Of a stretch of 64,000 nucleotides of DNA, positions 60,355 to 64,000 are shown in pieces (position 1 is the first letter of the stretch; the number at the start of each line of letters is the position of its first letter). Where the stretch lies: positions 1-64,000 of the forward strand of contig NZ_CABMQJ010000009.1 in NCBI RefSeq assembly GCF_902388705.1, given 5' to 3'. This DNA is from an uncultured Alistipes sp. GTDB lineage: Bacteria > Bacteroidota > Bacteroidia > Bacteroidales > Rikenellaceae. The notes under the pieces were generated by a model. The model was not told the DNA's origin and searched no databases. It was given only the letters and a program-made list of their open reading frames with translations. The position numbers were made by a program, and so were the translations under genes.

Positions 60355-61887
60355 TTAACGCCTAAAAATACGGCAAACACAGTTTTTCATTCCTTTCGTC
60401 GCCCAATATAATCCCAAAGTCGTTACAAAGCCGAAAATCAGCATATAAACCATGCCGGTGAAAATAAATCGCATGAAAGAAGTTTCCGGCGCCAAAATAA
60501 TTTGCGCCAGAACGATTCGGACAATAATGAAAGCCGCAATTGCAACCAGGACATGTTTTAAATACATTATCATATATCTTCTGAATCTTACTTTGAATCC
60601 ATCACGAAAGAGGAAGTAAGGCTTCCAGCAAAAAACGATCAGAATTAAACTTATCAGAACACCTGCAAGAATTCCGTGAAGTCCGAAAAAATATCCCAGC
60701 AAGACCGACATAACGACATTAATGGATGCTTCTACTATCGGCGCCCAGATATCTTGAAACAAACCATAGGCATTGATATAAGCATCGACAGTCAGACGGG
60801 AAAGGTTTATAAACATAATAGCGACCATAAGGGCCAGCGTCACATCGTCGAGTATATATTCTGCTCCAATCCAAAGTGTAATAAATGCAGGTGTCAGCGT
60901 ATATACTCCAAAACAGAGGATACACACCAATAGAAACCGGACAGAAAAAAGCATTTCGAATACATTCATGATTTGTTTCCTGTCGCCCTCTGCGACCAGA
61001 TTTCCCACACCGGCATTCATGCTGTTGAATAAAGCAGTCATCAGCGAGGTAACACCCATAACAATAAGCATATAGTTACCGTAAAGGGCCACGAGAGACA
61101 ACGATGCATATGCATATATGATAATCGGACTGGTCTGTGCAAGAGCAAAACCGCCTATCTTATGAAAAAACAGCTGTTTTATCTTCGTGATAATATCCGG
61201 ATATTTCCGGTTCAACCGCCTGCCCAGCGAAATACTCGTTTCGAGATAGGGGTAGGTCCGGCGAACAATCCAATTAAGCGCCACCGAGGCGATTACAGCA
61301 AAGACCACCTCAAGCACCAGCCACCAGACATATCCGTTGTCAAAATACTTAACAGCGAAAATCTGAAATAAGGTTTTCACCAGAATCGCAGCCTTATAGC
61401 TATACTGGATTTTATACTCCTGCTGATCAGCCGAAAGTACAATCTGTTTGTAGTTCACGAAGTAACTCAACAGGGCGCTGACCAACAGCACAGCAAATGA
61501 AGCATAGGCATACCACAAAGGCAGCGGCATCTTGGCAAAAATCCAAGGAAAAAAAGCCATCAACACCGTACTGCCGGCAATCACGACCCAAGCAATACGA
61601 CGATACATCCATCCCTGCAACGACACGATCTCATTAATCGCCGTGGTATCTTTGTCGAACAACGGCTTGTACAATGTGCAGGCAATGGCTGTACCGATTC
61701 CGAGTTCAGCCAGATTGAGAAACTGCAGCAGGTTCGTAGCCGTGGTGTTCAGGCCTAAAACCTCGGCGCCGAGATGATCGAGAAAAACCTTGCGAGAAAA
61801 GAACTGCAGGACAAGGTTGATAAAATAAAACCCCAACGCCACCGCACTGTTCTTAACGCTTTTTGCGGTTCGCGACGTAGCAACCAT
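60355..61887 (-). CDS. Polysaccharide flippase (Wzx-like, MATE/MOP superfamily)
   Basis: 510 residues with about 12 to 14 membrane segments. The N-terminus (SAVALGFYFINLVLQFFSRKVFLDHLG) and the segment GNYMLIVMGVTSLMTALFNSMNAGVGNLVAEGD fit the oligosaccharide-repeat flippase family. It moves lipid-linked repeat units across the inner membrane for polymerisation by the EpsG-type protein. It follows the Wzz gene by 10 bp in transcription order. Confidence 0.9.
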   Translation of the reverse strand: MVATSRTAKSVKNSAVALGFYFINLVLQFFSRKVFLDHLGAEVLGLNTTATNLLQFLNLAELGIGTAIACTLYKPLFDKDTTAINEIVSLQGWMYRRIAWVVIAGSTVLMAFFPWIFAKMPLPLWYAYASFAVLLVSALLSYFVNYKQIVLSADQQEYKIQYSYKAAILVKTLFQIFAVKYFDNGYVWWLVLEVVFAVIASVALNWIVRRTYPYLETSISLGRRLNRKYPDIITKIKQLFFHKIGGFALAQTSPIIIYAYASLSLVALYGNYMLIVMGVTSLMTALFNSMNAGVGNLVAEGDRKQIMNVFEMLFSVRFLLVCILCFGVYTLTPAFITLWIGAEYILDDVTLALMVAIMFINLSRLTVDAYINAYGLFQDIWAPIVEASINVVMSVLLGYFFGLHGILAGVLISLILIVFCWKPYFLFRDGFKVRFRRYMIMYLKHVLVAIAAFIIVRIVLAQIILAPETSFMRFIFTGMVYMLIFGFVTTLGLYWATKGMKNCVCRIFRR

Positions 61888-61897
61888 TATGAATGCT

Positions 61898-63001
61898 CTA
61901 TTCTTTTTTTAACTGCTTTACAGCATCCTTTCCAAATAATACCCATGCGCACCCGATGATTCCGCCCAGGCATATGAATCCGGCAAGAATCAACATCTTC
62001 GAGGGTTTGGATGCACTTACAGGCACACTGGCCGGCTGCAACACCGTATATACCGGCGTGCTCTCCTGAACTTTGGCCCGGGCCATCTGCAGCTGCCCGG
62101 CCATTTGGTTATAAATGTTGTAAGCCAGGTTCATTTCGTTCTGCAAACGCTCCTGTTCGGTGCGCACGCTCCGCAGAATCACATCCTGGTTGGCATCCAT
62201 GTAACGTGCATATTTCTGCTGTGCGTCGTAATACTCCCGCTGTGCCTCGTCGAAGAGTTTCTGGGTGAAGGTCAGATCCCGCCGCGCCTTGTCCGTACGG
62301 TATGCCGTAATGTAATTTTGCAGATTCGACAAAACCGTATCCGTCAGGGTCGCAGAAATCAGCGGATCCTGCATCGTCACCGAAAGCGTCACGACCGATT
62401 TCTTATCGACGATCACATTGATCCGGCTGTTCAGCATCTTCACGACGGCGTTCTGCTTACGCGTCAGCCGGAACGTATCCACCTCCCCGCGCTCCGCGGC
62501 CGGCTTATCCTCCGCAAACCACGACATCACCCACCCCACGGCCTTGAACGGCAGGGAGATAACCGCGCTCCACCACGGTCTTTTCGTATGGTTGAGCAGG
62601 TAGTCGTACACATCCGTTTCCACATCGCCCTTACGGGTCGCCACCTGCACACGGAACAACTCCGCCGCGAAGGGCACGGACGCCACCACGTCGGGATACA
62701 GCCCGGGATAGACGGCATCGGCACTTCCGCTGCTGCCCATATTGACTCCGGCCATGCTGGCCAGGGCGCTTAACCCGCCCAGCGAATTTTTGGCCGACGT
62801 TATTTCAGGCGCCAGTTTGACCGTCGTCGTATACTCTTTCGGGATGCTGAATCCTACGATCAACCCCACCGCCGCAGCTATGCCGCAGCACTTGAGAATC
62901 AATCGCCTCCCCGTCCAGGCTTTGCGCCCCAACTCCAGCAAATCGATTTCGCCCTCACGTACCGGCCGCACAGGGCGTTCCGGCGTATTGGTATCTTCCA
63001 T
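61898..63001 (-). CDS. Chain-length determinant protein (Wzz/PCP family)
   Basis: 367 residues. A cytoplasmic start is followed by a first membrane segment (about 35-55; CCGIAAAVGLIVGFSIPKEYTT with the Pro after the helix), a long periplasmic helical domain (about 60-330), a Pro-rich VLQPASVPVSASKPSK and a second membrane segment (about 335-355). This is the standard polysaccharide co-polymerase layout. No C-terminal tyrosine-kinase domain is attached. It sets chain length together with the Wza-like exporter encoded 42 bp upstream. Confidence 0.93.
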   Translation of the reverse strand: MEDTNTPERPVRPVREGEIDLLELGRKAWTGRRLILKCCGIAAAVGLIVGFSIPKEYTTTVKLAPEITSAKNSLGGLSALASMAGVNMGSSGSADAVYPGLYPDVVASVPFAAELFRVQVATRKGDVETDVYDYLLNHTKRPWWSAVISLPFKAVGWVMSWFAEDKPAAERGEVDTFRLTRKQNAVVKMLNSRINVIVDKKSVVTLSVTMQDPLISATLTDTVLSNLQNYITAYRTDKARRDLTFTQKLFDEAQREYYDAQQKYARYMDANQDVILRSVRTEQERLQNEMNLAYNIYNQMAGQLQMARAKVQESTPVYTVLQPASVPVSASKPSKMLILAGFICLGGIIGCAWVLFGKDAVKQLKKE

Positions 63002-63043
63002 TCCTTTCGATATTGAATAGTTTACAGAAACAGGCTCACGCCC

Positions 63044-64000
63044 CTACTTGGCCATGTTCGCGATTGACGCCGCCATCGTTCCTACCGATGCGGCGGAGGT
63101 TGTCAGCCCCATGATTTCGGCGAGGCTCATCCCCTTGCGGGCGCGTTTACCGGGTATGACGATTTCACACCCGGGCTCTATCCGGGCCTTCCCCTGCCCT
63201 TTTACCCGCGACATGGTACCGTTCATATAGATGATGTAGGCTTTCCCTTTTTTCGCCCGGCTGCCGTATCCTCCGGCCTGGCTGATATAGTATTTCAATT
63301 TTTCGCCCTTGATGAACAATACCGTATTCGGCTTCATGATTTCACCCGAAATTTTCACGGTGCTGACATACTCGGGCACGACCAACCGGTCGCCCTCGCG
63401 CAAAACCATATCGTAGTCCGAGCCCGGATTGGCCAGCGCCTTGTCCAGTTCGATACCCACCGTGTAGCGGTCGTTCATCTGCAGCTTCTCGACGGCCAAG
63501 GAGTCCGCTCCGCTGTTGCGTCTGGCCAGTTGCACCACCTCGTCCCGCACAGCGCGTTCCTCGTCGTTCATCTCCCGTATCAGGCGGCCCCCGCGCACAT
63601 AGGCGTCATCGGTAACCCCGCCGGCACGTTTCACCAGATCCGAAATCCGTTCGTTTTTCTGAATCAGCGTATATCCGCCGGCGAATACGACCTCGCCGTC
63701 GATGCTGACGCGCCGCTGCACCTGATAGGCCGGACTCTTGCGGACTTCGACCATATCGTAGGGCTGCAATACGAACCCGGGCGTCCCTTCTATTACGAAA
63801 CCGTCCTTGACGGCGAAAGAAAACACTTCGCTCAACGCACTGGAGGCCTCCAGGCTCTTCGGGTCTTTCAATCGGCGCGCCACGTCGACCCTGACCGTCG
63901 AAGCACCGTCCAACAGGCCGCCGGCCTGAATAATCAAATCTTCCAGCGTCGTATTGTCTGCAAAAGGATATACCCCCGGGCGGGACACCAAACCTTCGAT
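63044..64000 (-). CDS. Polysaccharide export protein, SLBB domains (Wza-like), partial
   Basis: The frame runs past the right edge of the window; at least 318 residues are visible and the N-terminus is missing. It contains SLBB-type units: RPGVYPFADNTTLEDLIIQAGGL, then VSIDGEVVFAGGYTL-x-NERISDLVKRAGGV and VKISGEIMKPNTVLFIKGEKLKYYISQAGGY, ending in VIPGKRARKGMSLAEIMG. Such proteins form the outer membrane exit of capsular or exopolysaccharide with Wzz. It is the first visible gene of the operon. Confidence 0.9.
   Translation of the reverse strand: MEGLVSRPGVYPFADNTTLEDLIIQAGGLLDGASTVRVDVARRLKDPKSLEASSALSEVFSFAVKDGFVIEGTPGFVLQPYDMVEVRKSPAYQVQRRVSIDGEVVFAGGYTLIQKNERISDLVKRAGGVTDDAYVRGGRLIREMNDEERAVRDEVVQLARRNSGADSLAVEKLQMNDRYTVGIELDKALANPGSDYDMVLREGDRLVVPEYVSTVKISGEIMKPNTVLFIKGEKLKYYISQAGGYGSRAKKGKAYIIYMNGTMSRVKGQGKARIEPGCEIVIPGKRARKGMSLAEIMGLTTSAASVGTMAASIANMAK

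Noticed and set aside
1..64000. CRISPR arrays, tRNA or rRNA genes, insertion sequences, integrases, phage genes
   Set aside because: I found no repeat-spacer pattern, no tRNA cloverleaf and no transposase or integrase motif on reading both strands; tRNA detection by eye is limited.

Overview
The window looks like chromosomal DNA of a gut Bacteroidales bacterium, most likely Alistipes or a close relative. Supporting signs are GC-rich coding sequence, two SusC/SusD systems, the Bacteroidetes-specific ribosomal neighbour DUF4295, lipoproteins with acidic residues right after the lipid-bearing cysteine, and many promoters of the Bacteroidetes type (-33 TTTG / -7 TAnnTTTG). The genus is an inference from gene content and composition; no rRNA or tRNA gene is present to confirm it.

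Layout. 1-4.2 kb (+): 3' end of pyrD, cinA, a lipoprotein copy of the CinA amidohydrolase domain, and a TPR histidine kinase. 4.3-5.0 kb (+): rpmB, rpmG and DUF4295. 5.1-7.1 kb (+): a fused GT8-GT4 glycosyltransferase with a run of nine G in its linker. 7.2-8.1 kb (-): a secreted protein. 8.2-9.2 kb (+): ftsY. 9.5-16.1 kb (+): a SusC/SusD locus carrying a secreted endonuclease/exonuclease/phosphatase-fold enzyme and no glycosidase. 16.2-20.1 kb (+): rimO, a coiled-coil gene, zapA, a probable 6S RNA, and rny followed by a decayed copy of its own 3' end. 20.4-21.3 kb (-): an AraC regulator, divergent from an alpha-mannan locus at 22.2-31.7 kb (+; susC, susD, susE, GH76, SusF-like). 31.8-36.1 kb: an HD protein (+), then a dihydroorotate dehydrogenase-like protein, gcvT and a GNAT-like protein (all -). 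36.35-40.8 kb (+): a receiver/PEP-binding fusion protein and gdhA. 40.8-50.5 kb (-): the rod-shape operon mreB-mreC-mreD-mrdA-rodA, continuing into a P-type ATPase and a PAP2 phosphatase. 50.7-54.0 kb (+): gpsA, pgi and a membrane-tethered rubrerythrin-like protein. 54.0-64.0 kb (-): a surface-polysaccharide operon (Wza-like, Wzz, Wzx, five glycosyltransferases, EpsG-type polymerase), AT-richer in its middle and closed by its own terminator.

How the parts relate. The housekeeping genes (translation, SRP targeting, cell shape, division, glycolysis) form a backbone into which surface-related genes appear to have been inserted. The genes rpmB-rpmG-DUF4295, ftsY and rimO usually lie together in Bacteroidales; here they are separated by a glycosyltransferase block and by a SusCD locus. 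The most striking signal is three runs of exactly nine G. One lies in the GT8-GT4 linker, one in the promoter region of the mannan susC, and one just after the -7 box of a capsule glycosyltransferase. Each is at a surface-related gene and each is placed where slippage would change expression or protein length. This suggests a slipped-strand phase-variation scheme, which needs population data. Other notable items are the exported CinA-domain lipoprotein, a perfect palindrome filling the rimO promoter spacer, and the tandem duplication of the rny tail with its terminator.
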